Below, piece by piece: positions 43,213 through 52,109 of a DNA stretch of 64,000 bases. The translations under genes and the position numbers were made by a program. Source of the DNA: Murdochiella sp. Marseille-P8839 (lineage in GTDB: Bacteria; Bacillota; Clostridia; Tissierellales; Peptoniphilaceae); assembly GCA_019753405.1 (NCBI GenBank), contig JAIKLF010000006.1, positions 1-64,000 on the forward strand. The letters run 5' to 3'. Within the stretch, counting starts at the first letter, position 1; every line of letters begins with the position of its first letter. The notes beneath the pieces were generated by a model. It made no database searches and was not told the origin of the DNA. It saw nothing but the letters and a program-made list of their open reading frames with translations.

Positions 43213-44532
43213 TTAAAGTGTTTCCACGTTCTCGTAGTCTTCCGCGTTGGGGATGGCGTTACGCGCATCGAAAATGGCTTTGGCCTGGCGGAGAATCATC
43301 GGATAATCGTACGCTTGATGCGCGGTGGTGATGAGAACCAGATCCGCATCCGCCACATCCTTTTCCGTCAAGGACGTCATGCCGGTATAGTTTTTTCCCT
43401 GATGACGGAAGGACGGGATGTAGGGATCAAAAAATTGTACATCCGCACCGCGCTCCTTAAGAATATCCAGCACGCGAATGGCCGGGCTTTCACGATAGTC
43501 GTCAATATCATTTTTATAAGCAACGCCCAAAACCAGCACTTTGGAGCCGTTGAGCGGCTTTTTATGACGGTTGAGCATTTGTGCTGCACGATCCACCGTA
43601 TATTCCGGCATCTTGTCGTTCACCATCATGGAGGACTCGATCATGGACGTATGGAAGCCATATTCACGCGCTTTCCAGGAAAGATAGTAAGGATCCAACG
43701 GAATGCAATGACCGCCGAGACCCGGGCCGGGATAAAACGCCTGGAAGCCGTACGGCTTCGTCTTGGCCGCATCAATCACTTCCCAAATGGAGATGCCCAT
43801 GCGATGGCAAAGAATAGCCAATTCGTTCACCAGCCCGATGTTGACGTTGCGATAGGTGTTTTCCAAAATCTTTTCCATCTCTGCAACGGCCGGCGACGAA
43901 ACGGGATAGACTTCCCCTTCCAATACGGCAGAGTACATTTTGGCGATAACCTCGGTTGCATCTTTGCCGATGGCACCTACGACTTTTGGGGTGTTCTTCG
44001 TCTTAAACTGTTTGTTGCCCGGATCGACGCGTTCGGGAGAAAAGCCCAAATAAAAGTCCTCCCCGCAGCGAAGACCGGAGCCCTTTTCCAGGATCGGCTT
44101 CACCAGTTCTTCCGTCGTTCCCGGATACGTTGTGGATTCCAAAACCACCATGGTTCCCGCCTTCAGATGTTTTGCAATGTTTTCGGCGGACGTCTGTACG
44201 TAGCTGATGTCCGGCTGCTGATGAGCATCCAGCGGAGTCGGTACGCAAATCGCGATAAAGTCCACCTCTTGGATAAAACTGAAATCGGTCGTCGCACGAA
44301 GCATCTTTGCTTCAACCAGCGCCTTTAAGTCATCGTCAACAATGTCGCCGATATAGTTATGGCCGGCATTAACCATGTTGACTTTTTCATCCTGTACATC
44401 AAATCCGATGGTTTCAAATCCGGCGCGCGCTTTTTCCACCGCCAGCGGTAGGCCGACATACCCTAGTCCCACCACGCCGACGCGAATGGATCGCGTTTCA
44501 ATTTTTTTAAGCAATTCCTGTTTTAATCCCAT
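43213..44532 (-). CDS. wbpA: UDP-N-acetylglucosamine 6-dehydrogenase, WbpA type
   Basis: Two-step NAD oxidation of UDP-GlcNAc to UDP-GlcNAcA, the first committed step of the diacetamido-uronic acid route. 439 residues. NAD loop RVGVVGLGYVGLPLAVEKA, VNAGHNYIGDI, and the catalytic cysteine in GLGGHCIPLDPYYLSW. This is the WbpA/WbpO branch rather than UDP-glucose dehydrogenase. First gene of the ten-gene cluster. The RBS AAAGGAGATAG is about 11 nt from the ATG, a little far. Confidence 0.95.
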   Translation of the reverse strand: MGLKQELLKKIETRSIRVGVVGLGYVGLPLAVEKARAGFETIGFDVQDEKVNMVNAGHNYIGDIVDDDLKALVEAKMLRATTDFSFIQEVDFIAICVPTPLDAHQQPDISYVQTSAENIAKHLKAGTMVVLESTTYPGTTEELVKPILEKGSGLRCGEDFYLGFSPERVDPGNKQFKTKNTPKVVGAIGKDATEVIAKMYSAVLEGEVYPVSSPAVAEMEKILENTYRNVNIGLVNELAILCHRMGISIWEVIDAAKTKPYGFQAFYPGPGLGGHCIPLDPYYLSWKAREYGFHTSMIESSMMVNDKMPEYTVDRAAQMLNRHKKPLNGSKVLVLGVAYKNDIDDYRESPAIRVLDILKERGADVQFFDPYIPSFRHQGKNYTGMTSLTEKDVADADLVLITTAHQAYDYPMILRQAKAIFDARNAIPNAEDYENVETL

Positions 44533-44774
44533 AGCCGCTCTATCTCCTTTTTGTATTCCTTCCGCTCGTTGTTTTCCTTGCTCTATGCGCTTTATTTTAT
44601 ACCTTTTGCGCGCTATTCTCTTTGGGCTCTATTCTAACATAGCGCCCTATTCTAACATAGGAAAAGGGCGAATGGCTGTCTGCCTTCGCCCTATCCGTCA
44701 CGTTATGACGATTTTCTTTGTCTGATACCGTTAAAATCTGTTCCATACACGGTTAAACGCCGTTCCTTACAGCC
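44533..44774. promoter_or_regulatory. Promoter region of the glycan cluster, with 20-bp direct repeats
   Basis: Contains two direct copies of CTATTCTAACATAG (44627-44641 and 44648-44661), about 20 bp apart, upstream of the wbpA start. The minus strand TAGAAT in each could act as a -10 or the pair as an operator. A further AT-rich TATAAAATAAA (about 44590) is nearer the gene. Also holds the terminator of the upstream lysozyme gene, and a CCATACACGGTTAAA motif at 44744-44758. No gene. Confidence 0.5.
44661..44692 (-). terminator. Rho-independent terminator downstream of the GH25 gene
   Basis: Minus strand: AGGGCGAA-GGCAGACAGCCA-TTCGCCCT followed by TTTCC. It lies between the lysozyme gene and the glycan cluster. 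Confidence 0.78.
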
Positions 44775-46829
44775 TTAAAAGCCGTTCTTTTTCGCGTTGC
44801 GAATGATTGACGGATAATCCGCCAACATCCAGTTGGCATCCACACCATAGGGGAAGCCATCTTTTTCGTACGTGGAGGTAAACTGCCACATTCCGTAATC
44901 ACCGGTATATGACGGGGTGTTGACGCCGTAATGGGCTACCCATACATCGTATTTCTTCAGTCTGGACATATCCAACTTATCGCGCAGCCAGGAGGAGGAA
45001 GCGTAGATTCCGGTGTAGTACCCGGCTTTTTCCATCTCCTCCAAAAACGCCAGAGCCGTATCCGTCATTGTCTTTTTATCGGTCTTGCGCTGATGATACT
45101 CATCTTCCGTATCCCAATAAACAGGAAGGGCGAATTTTTTTCCGGCAATGGACTTCTGGAAGAATTTTGCTTCGGCAACGCCCTCTTTTACTTCGTTCGC
45201 ACAGGAGTACCAATAAGCGCCGATGGGGATGCCCCGGGCGTTAAATTCTTTATAAAATCTTTCGAATTCTTCATCTTTTTCGTAATAATCGCCCGTGCCG
45301 TGTCCGGTATAGCCCGCACGTAGAATTACGCCGGAAATGCCTCGACAAAAGGCATCGAAATCAAAGTTCTTCGGTTTTTGATGCGTCGAAAGATCGATCA
45401 CCAACAGACGATTTGTCGGAACCAGTTTTCCGGTATCATCGGCTTCCATGAGCCCATCGCCGACCTGTACCGGCTGATTCGTGACAATGTAGCCGCGCGT
45501 ACCGATGTAATAGCGGTTTCCCTTCCACGAGAGAATGCCTTTCGTATGGCGGCGAACATTGTTGTTGGCCGGGTCATAAAAATAATATCTTCCGTCCACC
45601 TCATGAATGCCGTCGGTGCTGGCCCCATTTTCATCCATATAGTAATAAGTATCTCCAAAACTGATTTGTCGATTACGATAAACCGTCCCATCCGCCTTTA
45701 CATAATAATTTTTTCCATCCTTAATTACCCAACCGGCGGTTCCCTTCGCTTCTTTCATGTTGCCTTGCTCATCGACATAATAGCGTTTCCCGTTGATCAT
45801 GTGATAGCCGGGCTTATACTCCTGCTCCAGCTTCCCGGTGACGTTGTTTAACTGATAGAGCTTGTTCTGAAAGCGCACCGTTCCGGTACGTTTTGTGCCG
45901 TCCTCACCCATAAAATAGGTGCCCCTCTCACCGAAATAGATGAAGCGATTATAGTACAGCTCACCGTCCGCATTGGGGAAATAGCGTCCGGCCGATTGAT
46001 CGACCCATGCGTTGTCGCGACGAAGAATGCCGGTTTTCTCATCCAACAAATACTTCTTTTCACCCAATGCCAGCACGCCCGTCATTTGCTGACCTTGTCC
46101 GTTCAGATAGTAAATCGAATTGCCTCCGAACGAAATGAAGCGCCGGGTATAGCAGTACCCTCTGGAGTTGACAAAATAAAATTGATTTTGATGTTCGACC
46201 CAACGATTAAGGATCGGTTGGTTGTCCGCATCGTAAAACTGCCCTTCGACCAGATGCGCTGTACGACAGGTATCCGGCGGCGCGATACGCGAAATATATT
46301 TGGTTCCGACCGCCTCTTTGCGTTCCGCTGATTTTGCGGTGACGGCAACATCAGAGGATTCGTATTCTTTCTTCTCGCCGTTTTGTTGCGAATTCTTTTT
46401 TTCCGTTTCGTTCTCTTGTTGTGTTTCTTCGGCAATCTCGATGACGTCGCCAATGCCTTCGGCAAACAGCGGTTGTTTTTGCTTCAACGCTTCTTGCGCC
46501 GCTGCTGCTAATTCTTGCTCTTTGCCTTGTTCCGTCGCTGACGTCTCCGGTTTTTCTTCGCTTTGTTTCTGTTCGGTTTCCGCCGCGCTTTCCTGCGCCA
46601 TTTCCGTTTCGCTGCCTTGCGCAGCTTTCACTTCTTCACTGGACGCGTCTTGTGTCGTTTCCACGACATCATCGACGAACCGGCCGACATCGTATTGCGT
46701 ATCCACTTCGGATTGCACAACGGGAAGATCTGCCGTTTCCGCATGGGCAATACCCATGGGCAACGCCAAAACACCGGCACTTAACAATAAGGCTTTTGCA
46801 AGCGAACGTTCATATTTTTTCTCTTGCAT
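44775..46829 (-). CDS. GH25 lysozyme with choline/glucan-binding-like repeats
   Basis: Secreted muramidase, 684 residues. Signal peptide to about 30 (PMGIAHAE). Residues 30-160 are Glu/Gln/Ala/Ser-rich low complexity. Residues 160-465 are about ten short aromatic repeats of CW-binding type (YYFPN-, YYMDENG-, YFVDEQGN-like units with ISFG linkers). The C-terminal GH25 domain starts at LLVIDLSTHQ, with catalytic acids in VIDLSTHQ and VYWDTEDEY, and ends GVDANWMLADYP. Shares its repeat type with the next two genes upstream. Start at ATG 46829 behind GGGGAGCATACT. Confidence 0.93.
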   Translation of the reverse strand: MQEKKYERSLAKALLLSAGVLALPMGIAHAETADLPVVQSEVDTQYDVGRFVDDVVETTQDASSEEVKAAQGSETEMAQESAAETEQKQSEEKPETSATEQGKEQELAAAAQEALKQKQPLFAEGIGDVIEIAEETQQENETEKKNSQQNGEKKEYESSDVAVTAKSAERKEAVGTKYISRIAPPDTCRTAHLVEGQFYDADNQPILNRWVEHQNQFYFVNSRGYCYTRRFISFGGNSIYYLNGQGQQMTGVLALGEKKYLLDEKTGILRRDNAWVDQSAGRYFPNADGELYYNRFIYFGERGTYFMGEDGTKRTGTVRFQNKLYQLNNVTGKLEQEYKPGYHMINGKRYYVDEQGNMKEAKGTAGWVIKDGKNYYVKADGTVYRNRQISFGDTYYYMDENGASTDGIHEVDGRYYFYDPANNNVRRHTKGILSWKGNRYYIGTRGYIVTNQPVQVGDGLMEADDTGKLVPTNRLLVIDLSTHQKPKNFDFDAFCRGISGVILRAGYTGHGTGDYYEKDEEFERFYKEFNARGIPIGAYWYSCANEVKEGVAEAKFFQKSIAGKKFALPVYWDTEDEYHQRKTDKKTMTDTALAFLEEMEKAGYYTGIYASSSWLRDKLDMSRLKKYDVWVAHYGVNTPSYTGDYGMWQFTSTYEKDGFPYGVDANWMLADYPSIIRNAKKNGF

Positions 46830-47090
46830 AGTATGCTCCCCACTACTCACCCTTCAACAGGGATTCTTTCAAAAAAGTTACAAAACAGTGACAACCCAAT
46901 CATAACAACTTTGTGCGACGCGCGCAAGTACGGTTCGAGGACGAAAAGCCTTATCTTTGCCACGCTACTCGTACAATTTGTATTGCGCCGATCGACACTT
47001 AACCGATTGGTACATAGACGACCGGCGCTTAGCGAATTCGCCAAGCGCCGGTCAACACGTGACGACAATCCCGACCGCCACGAAACGTTA
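46830..47090. other. Intergenic region between lysozyme and L,D-transpeptidase genes
   Basis: Contains the hairpin at 47020-47053 and the promoter region of the lysozyme gene; GTTACAAAACAGTGACAACC at about 46876 lies in it. No gene. Confidence 0.5.
47020..47053. terminator. Stable hairpin downstream of the L,D-transpeptidase gene
   Basis: Stem GACCGGCGCTT / AAGCGCCGGTC around a 12-nt self-complementary loop (AGCGAATTCGCC). It lacks a T run on either strand, so it may stabilise the 3' end or depend on Rho rather than terminate intrinsically. Confidence 0.55.
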
Positions 47091-48803
47091 TTAATAAACG
47101 GTAACCGCGCTGCCTGTGTAGAGTGCGTCATAAACACGCGGCATTACCGAGGGAAGCACATTCACGCAACCATGGCTGCCTACCCAGGTATAGGAACGGT
47201 TGTTGTAATAGAATTTATCGAAATATTGCCATGATGCGTAATGAATTCCGTAACCGCCGCTGAAGGAAATCCAGTAATCAACCCATGATTTCCATGTCGG
47301 GCCGATCAGATAGGTGCCTTGAGCCATTTCCTGTACCGAGAAATTTCCCATGACGGTCGGTGACGAAGGCTTGCCGGAGATAATCGGCGTTTCTACCGCA
47401 AGTTTTCCATTATGGAAAACCCACATATATTGATGGTCGAGACTGATCACGGCGAAATTTTTTCCGACATAGCGATCATAGACGGCGGGTCCGGTTAGGT
47501 AACCGCCGGAATAACGCCATTCGCCCTTGACTTCATACAGGGTCTCCCGTTTTGCTTTGCCATTCGCATCAAAGCGATAGGAATAGCCGTCAATCGTACG
47601 CATGGTATTTTCCAGGCGTGCCGGATATTTCGCATCGGGGTCAAAATAGTAGGACTCACCGTTTATTTTCTGCCACCCCTTGGTCAGAGCGAAATCTTTC
47701 CCGCTATAATAGGTTTTTCCATCCACTTTGAAGGCTCCGCCGTTGCGCATAAGGTTTCCGGTGTTCGGATCGGCATAATAGGCTTTTCCGCCTTCCGACA
47801 CAAGGCCATACTGTTTCGTGCCGTCCGCGCCCATGTACATAGCATAGCTGCTGCCGAACGTAAGCACACGGCTACGATACGGCTTGCCGTCGGGTTTGGC
47901 AAAATAGGTTTTTCCATTGTATTCATACGAAGAAGATTTTTTAACCAAAAAGCCATTTTCATCAAAGCGATAGGCTACACCGCGATACAGCACAATACCC
48001 GTCTGTCGTGCACCATCCTCACCCATAAGGGCGATGCGTCCACCTCCGAAGTTGAGGAAGATGTCGCGATACGGATCGCCACCTTCCGGCGCATAATAAT
48101 ATTTTCCTTCATACGTATAGCCGTGGGGATGCATCTTCACGCGGCCATCTTCATCGGTATCGTAAATGGTCCCTTTTGCGGCCACGAAGCCCGTCTGCTT
48201 GACCCCTTCCTCTCCCATGTAGTATTTGACTTTCGGGCCGAAGGTGATAAAACGGTCATGATACAATTTGGCTTCCGGGCCGACAAACACGGTGCCTTTT
48301 CCCGTTTCCTGCCAGCCGATACGGCTGACAAGCTGGCCCTTCTGATCGCCATCTTCAAGGAAGTAATAGTAGTCGCCGGCAATCTTCGTGATGCCGGTCT
48401 GCATAATGCCGGTAGGCCCTACATAATAGGAAATTCCAGTGGAGTGGTAGCGCAAAAACGTATTGCGATAGGGATGGCCTTGGGCATTGGGAAAGTAGCG
48501 TTCACCCAGATAATCCACCCATTGTTCGCGAAGCAGTTTTCCGCCCTGATAAAACGCATCATCTTCCGGAGAATAACGAATCTTGTGGCTTTCGGATTCA
48601 CTGGTAAGCACAGCTTCGCGCGGTGCCTCTTCCTGCGTCTGTTCCTGTGTCTGTTCCTGTGCAGAAGACGAGATTGATTCCTCATCGGAAACCGATGTAT
48701 CCGCCGTTCCGTCGGCAAAAACGGTACCCAGAGGCAACAGTACACACGCCAAGGCTAGGCTCAGCCAGATACGGCGTCGAGAACTCGTTCTATTCCTAGT
48801 CAT
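47091..48803 (-). CDS. L,D-transpeptidase (YkuD) with choline/glucan-binding-like repeats
   Basis: Secreted wall enzyme, 570 residues. Signal peptide to about 31. Acidic Gln/Glu-rich stretch, then about eight aromatic repeat units between 60 and 430 (YFPNAQGHPYRNTFL, YYMGEEGVKQTGF, YYAPEGGDPYRDIFL). The C-terminal YkuD domain (about 435-570) has the active-site motif HYASWQYF ... VGSHGCVNVLP with the catalytic Cys. It forms 3-3 peptidoglycan cross-links or attaches proteins. RBS AAAGGAAAGAAG. Confidence 0.94.
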   Translation of the reverse strand: MTRNRTSSRRRIWLSLALACVLLPLGTVFADGTADTSVSDEESISSSAQEQTQEQTQEEAPREAVLTSESESHKIRYSPEDDAFYQGGKLLREQWVDYLGERYFPNAQGHPYRNTFLRYHSTGISYYVGPTGIMQTGITKIAGDYYYFLEDGDQKGQLVSRIGWQETGKGTVFVGPEAKLYHDRFITFGPKVKYYMGEEGVKQTGFVAAKGTIYDTDEDGRVKMHPHGYTYEGKYYYAPEGGDPYRDIFLNFGGGRIALMGEDGARQTGIVLYRGVAYRFDENGFLVKKSSSYEYNGKTYFAKPDGKPYRSRVLTFGSSYAMYMGADGTKQYGLVSEGGKAYYADPNTGNLMRNGGAFKVDGKTYYSGKDFALTKGWQKINGESYYFDPDAKYPARLENTMRTIDGYSYRFDANGKAKRETLYEVKGEWRYSGGYLTGPAVYDRYVGKNFAVISLDHQYMWVFHNGKLAVETPIISGKPSSPTVMGNFSVQEMAQGTYLIGPTWKSWVDYWISFSGGYGIHYASWQYFDKFYYNNRSYTWVGSHGCVNVLPSVMPRVYDALYTGSAVTVY

Positions 48804-48980
48804 CTTCTTTCCTTTCTTTTGCAAAACAAATCAATACTCTTTCAATAATTTTGCCTACATTGTACCATACTGTCCGCGTCCACTCCTATCCTATCGTTCC
48901 TTTTCTTCTCGCTTTTTTTCTTGCCTGCAGCACAGACGGGTGCACAGCGCAAAATGGCACAAAGTCGAACCACAAAATAG

Positions 48981-49016
48981 AAAAAAGCGATGGAGAAGAT
49001 CAATCTCCATCGCTTC
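48981..49016 (-). terminator. Rho-independent terminator downstream of the 3D-like protein
   Basis: Minus strand: AAGCGATGGAG-ATTGATCTT-CTCCATCGCTT followed by TTTTC. It lies about 47 bp past the stop. Confidence 0.92.
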
Positions 49017-49062
49017 TGTAGTTTTCTTTTGCAGTAAACAGGCTTGCATTGGACCTGCGTGC

Positions 49063-50442
49063 TTACTTGGTATAAACGTCGAAGTGGTTGCCTACGGTTC
49101 CACGATCATACACTTTTCCATAATAGCCGAACGGCGTCGGAATCACGGTTCCTTTCGGCGCATCGTTCGCTAACACGATATAGCCGTCACCATCCGCCAC
49201 ATAACCGTCTTCATTGACGTGACGTCCGGGAATGCGCAATCCGCCTCCGGGCAACACGCTTTGCGAGTAGTACGTAAATTTGTATCCATTCCACCAGATG
49301 ATGCCTTGGAAAATAAGATCGCGCAAACTATAGAGCTTCGGTGCACCTTTGCCGACCGCTTTCGGCACATTGGATTCCCGTCCCTGAATCGCTCCTGTCG
49401 AAGGATCGACAGTGTAATCATAGTCGCCCAACGTAAAGTTTTTGAATAAACGAGCGCCGTCTTTTCCGTGGTAATACTGCACACCATTAACAGTGACGAT
49501 CTGATTGCGTACCGGTACGCCATTGGCATCGGCATAGAAGGTCTTTCCCTCGGCGGCGTATTCGCCTTCTCTTACTAAACGTGCACCGTTTGCACCGGTC
49601 ATCCGATACACCGTGCCGTTCACGCTGACCGCACCGGTAACGGCCACGCCGTCGTTGCCCATATAATAGGCCAGTTTATTACCAAAGGTAATAAATTGAT
49701 TGCGGTAAATTTTTCCTTCTGCATTAACAAAAACTTGTCCACGCTCGGTACTCATCCAGCCGTTTCTCTGGTCGCGCATACCGTTGGCGTTGAAGTACAT
49801 TAAATCTTTACCGACTTCACGGAAGCCGGTTCCGATCGTACCGTCATGATCCATGTAATAGGCAACTTGCGGACCGAACGTAATCAGGCGATCCCGATAC
49901 ACTTTACCTTCCGCGTTGGGGAAAATCCACCCGCGCTCGGTGTTCACCCAGTCGTTGTCCTGATGGCGCTTACCCGTTTTGTAATCGAAGAAGCTCAATG
50001 TTTCGCCGATTTCACGAAAGCCGGTTCCCAGCGTACCGTCATGATCCATGTAATAGGCCCGATAGGGACCGAACGTAATCATACGGTCGCGATACAACAC
50101 GCCTTCCGCATTGGGGAAATAATATTTTCCCTGGTATTGCACCCAAGCATTATCTTGATGAAGGGTTCCGTTATCGTCAAAGAGATACAGAACGCCGTCA
50201 ATTTCCTGGACGCCGGTCAACAGGCCTTCTTCTGTTTGATAGGCTTTTGTCTGATCGTCCTGTTCTATCCAGCCCAACGCAGCTTCCTGTGTGGATACCT
50301 CTTCTTTTCCCGCTTCGCTTTGTACATTGGCTTGGGGAACTTCCGCTTCATCGGCTTTGACCGGGGTAGTCTGTAATGCGAGCGCAAAAAGCAGTCCCGC
50401 GGAAAGCGTCAGCAGATGTCTTTTTTTTGTTCGGTTTTTCAT
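49063..50442 (-). CDS. Secreted repeat protein with C-terminal 3D/double-psi-barrel-like domain
   Basis: 459 residues. Signal peptide to about 28 (TTPVKADEA). About nine aromatic repeats between 50 and 360, organised as a 65-residue super-unit present in near-identical copies (GTGFRE-G-..., WVNTERGWIFPNAEGKVYRD, RLITFGPQVAYYMDHDGTI). The C-terminal 90 residues (YYSQSVLPGGGLRIPGRH ... GDGYIVLAN ... GTVIPTPFGYYGKVYDRGT) follow the pattern of 3D/RlpA-like barrels, with GTxxxTPxGxxGKVYDxG and a terminal HFDVYT. That assignment is an inference; lytic or binding activity is possible. RBS GAAAGGTGGTAAC. A terminator follows at 48981-49016. Confidence 0.85.
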   Translation of the reverse strand: MKNRTKKRHLLTLSAGLLFALALQTTPVKADEAEVPQANVQSEAGKEEVSTQEAALGWIEQDDQTKAYQTEEGLLTGVQEIDGVLYLFDDNGTLHQDNAWVQYQGKYYFPNAEGVLYRDRMITFGPYRAYYMDHDGTLGTGFREIGETLSFFDYKTGKRHQDNDWVNTERGWIFPNAEGKVYRDRLITFGPQVAYYMDHDGTIGTGFREVGKDLMYFNANGMRDQRNGWMSTERGQVFVNAEGKIYRNQFITFGNKLAYYMGNDGVAVTGAVSVNGTVYRMTGANGARLVREGEYAAEGKTFYADANGVPVRNQIVTVNGVQYYHGKDGARLFKNFTLGDYDYTVDPSTGAIQGRESNVPKAVGKGAPKLYSLRDLIFQGIIWWNGYKFTYYSQSVLPGGGLRIPGRHVNEDGYVADGDGYIVLANDAPKGTVIPTPFGYYGKVYDRGTVGNHFDVYTK

Positions 50443-50680
50443 GTTACCACCTTTCTGCAATCGCTCAGGCGCATGGGATTCAGTGCCTTGTCGAGCGATT
50501 GGTCGTCGCAAACAGGCGACGGCAACAAAATCTTTAACGAATTTGTAATGATTTCCGCAACAAATGTAACAAATAGGTTACAACCTGTCAACTCTTTTCT
50601 CGCTTCCGCGCATTCCATTCTGTTTTTTTCTGTTTCTATTCGTTCTATTTGGCTTCCTACTGGACGTTCTGTTCGGTTTT

Positions 50681-51055
50681 CTATTCGGCTTTTCGACGGA
50701 AAAATTGGCCGGATGCTTCGCCGAGTATTTGCCCTTCACTATACATGGTTCCCTTCGTGACAATGACGGTGTCTCCCTTTTTTAACACCTTTCCCTTCGC
50801 ACAAATGCATTCGCCACGTCGTGCAGGACGAAAAAATCGATAGTGTAAGTCCATCGTGACGACGGATCCCCCCAAGGAGGACGCCGCTGCGCCCATAGCC
50901 AAATCCATCATGGCTAAAAGCACTCCGCCGTGCGCAATCTTCTGGGAATTCAAGTGGTAATCTTCCACCGTCAATTCCACCTCGGCTTCCCCGTTTTCCT
51001 GTTTTACCAGATCCATCGCAATATGTTGACCAAATTCCGGATTCTTGTTTGTCAT
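50681..51055 (-). CDS. PaaI/YdiI-type hotdog thioesterase
   Basis: Acyl-CoA thioesterase-like protein of 124 residues. The hotdog signature is AHGGVLLAMMDLAMGAAASS, followed by TMDLHYRFFRPARRGECI and VTKGTMYSEG. ATG at 51055 behind GAGGAGACGG. Isolated gene; substrate cannot be told. It is divergent from the isochorismatase-like gene. Confidence 0.9.
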   Translation of the reverse strand: MTNKNPEFGQHIAMDLVKQENGEAEVELTVEDYHLNSQKIAHGGVLLAMMDLAMGAAASSLGGSVVTMDLHYRFFRPARRGECICAKGKVLKKGDTVIVTKGTMYSEGQILGEASGQFFRRKAE

Positions 51056-51306
51056 CCGTCTCCTCACCCTCTATGTTTTCTTTCGTTTCCCGGGTATTGT
51101 ACCGCATTCCGCTTGCCGCTGTTCTATGCCGAAGGAGAAACACCTGCTATAATCGAAGCGTAACTTTTATATTGAAGGTTGTTCGCTGAGAATGCGCTTT
51201 GTCGTTCGTCGCGAACACGCTTTTCGGTATTCGCCGGCCTCCGGGATGTCGAAAAGTCGCATAGACGAAACTCGCATACATGCATAGGAAAGAAATGAGG
51301 TGCAAA

Positions 51307-51870
51307 ATGAATCTCTATCGTGTTACTCCGGAGGATACGTTCCTCCTCTTCATTGATCTGCAAGAACGAATGCTGCCCAGTATGGCCGATGCGGATCACG
51401 TAGCCAAAAATGCTGAGGTGTTGTTGGAGACCGCAAAGGCCTTCCATTTACCGATGATCGTAACCGAGCAGTATCCCAAGGGGCTCGGCGCAACGGTGTC
51501 GGCGCTGCAATCTGCAAAGGAACAGGAATATTCAAAATATGCGGAAAAAACGGTGTTCAATGCCATCACGCCCGCCATTCACGAGGCGCTGAGCGAGGCA
51601 CCTTTTACCGGCAGAAAACAGGTCATTGTCACTGGTATTGAGGCGCATATCTGTGTGTTTCAAACGGTGCGCACTTTATTGTCGGAAGGCTACCATGTAT
51701 TTGTTCCGGCGGATGCGGTCAGTTCCCGCGATGCGCAAAACAAAGAGCGTGCCCTAGCTCTCTTCACGCAAATGGGCGCCGTTGTTACGTCTACGGAATC
51801 GCTTCTGTTCGATCTATTAGGCGATGCGAAAAATCCGCATTTTAAAGCGTTGCAGGCGCTGATCAAATAA
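51307..51870 (+). CDS. Isochorismatase-family cysteine hydrolase
   Basis: 187 residues from the ATG at 51307, behind GAGGTGC. Catalytic set of the family: Asp in LLFIDLQERM, Lys in EQYPKGLG and nucleophile Cys in TGIEAHICVFQT, preceded by the non-proline cis-peptide region. Resembles the small YcaC/nicotinamidase-like hydrolases found alone in Firmicutes; substrate unknown. Plus strand, with pckA next. Confidence 0.9.
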   Translation: MNLYRVTPEDTFLLFIDLQERMLPSMADADHVAKNAEVLLETAKAFHLPMIVTEQYPKGLGATVSALQSAKEQEYSKYAEKTVFNAITPAIHEALSEAPFTGRKQVIVTGIEAHICVFQTVRTLLSEGYHVFVPADAVSSRDAQNKERALALFTQMGAVVTSTESLLFDLLGDAKNPHFKALQALIK

Positions 51871-52007
51871 ACCGTTGATAAAGCAAACCGTTGATGAAGT
51901 AAGCCATTGATGAAATAAACAACGAAGCGTTGCCGATGATGATTACGTAAAATCGCGTTGTTGCAGACGCGGATGACGTAAAAAACGAACACGAGGCTGC
52001 CCATCGG

Positions 52008-52037
52008 TTGCGGAAAACGTGATGCATGCGATATAGT
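52008..52037 (+). promoter_or_regulatory. Possible promoter of pckA
   Basis: -35 TTGCGG (52008-52013), 18 nt, -10 TATAGT (52032-52037), about 70 bp before the ATG. The preceding 51870-51935 repeats AAACCGTTGAT(A/G)AAG three times. Confidence 0.5.
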
Positions 52038-52109
52038 TGTGGACAGAGAAAACGGCGTCTTGCCGAACAAAAGAAACGAATTTGCGTTACGCAATAGAAA
52101 GAGTGTGCT

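Noticed and set aside
43192-44328. Plus-strand open frame of 378 codons
   Set aside because: Antisense to wbpA; His/Arg-rich nonsense composition.
50578-50763. Small minus-strand frame rich in Lys-Pro-Asn-Arg
   Set aside because: Simple-sequence peptide from TTCTGTTTCT-like repeats in the upstream region of the barrel-domain gene.
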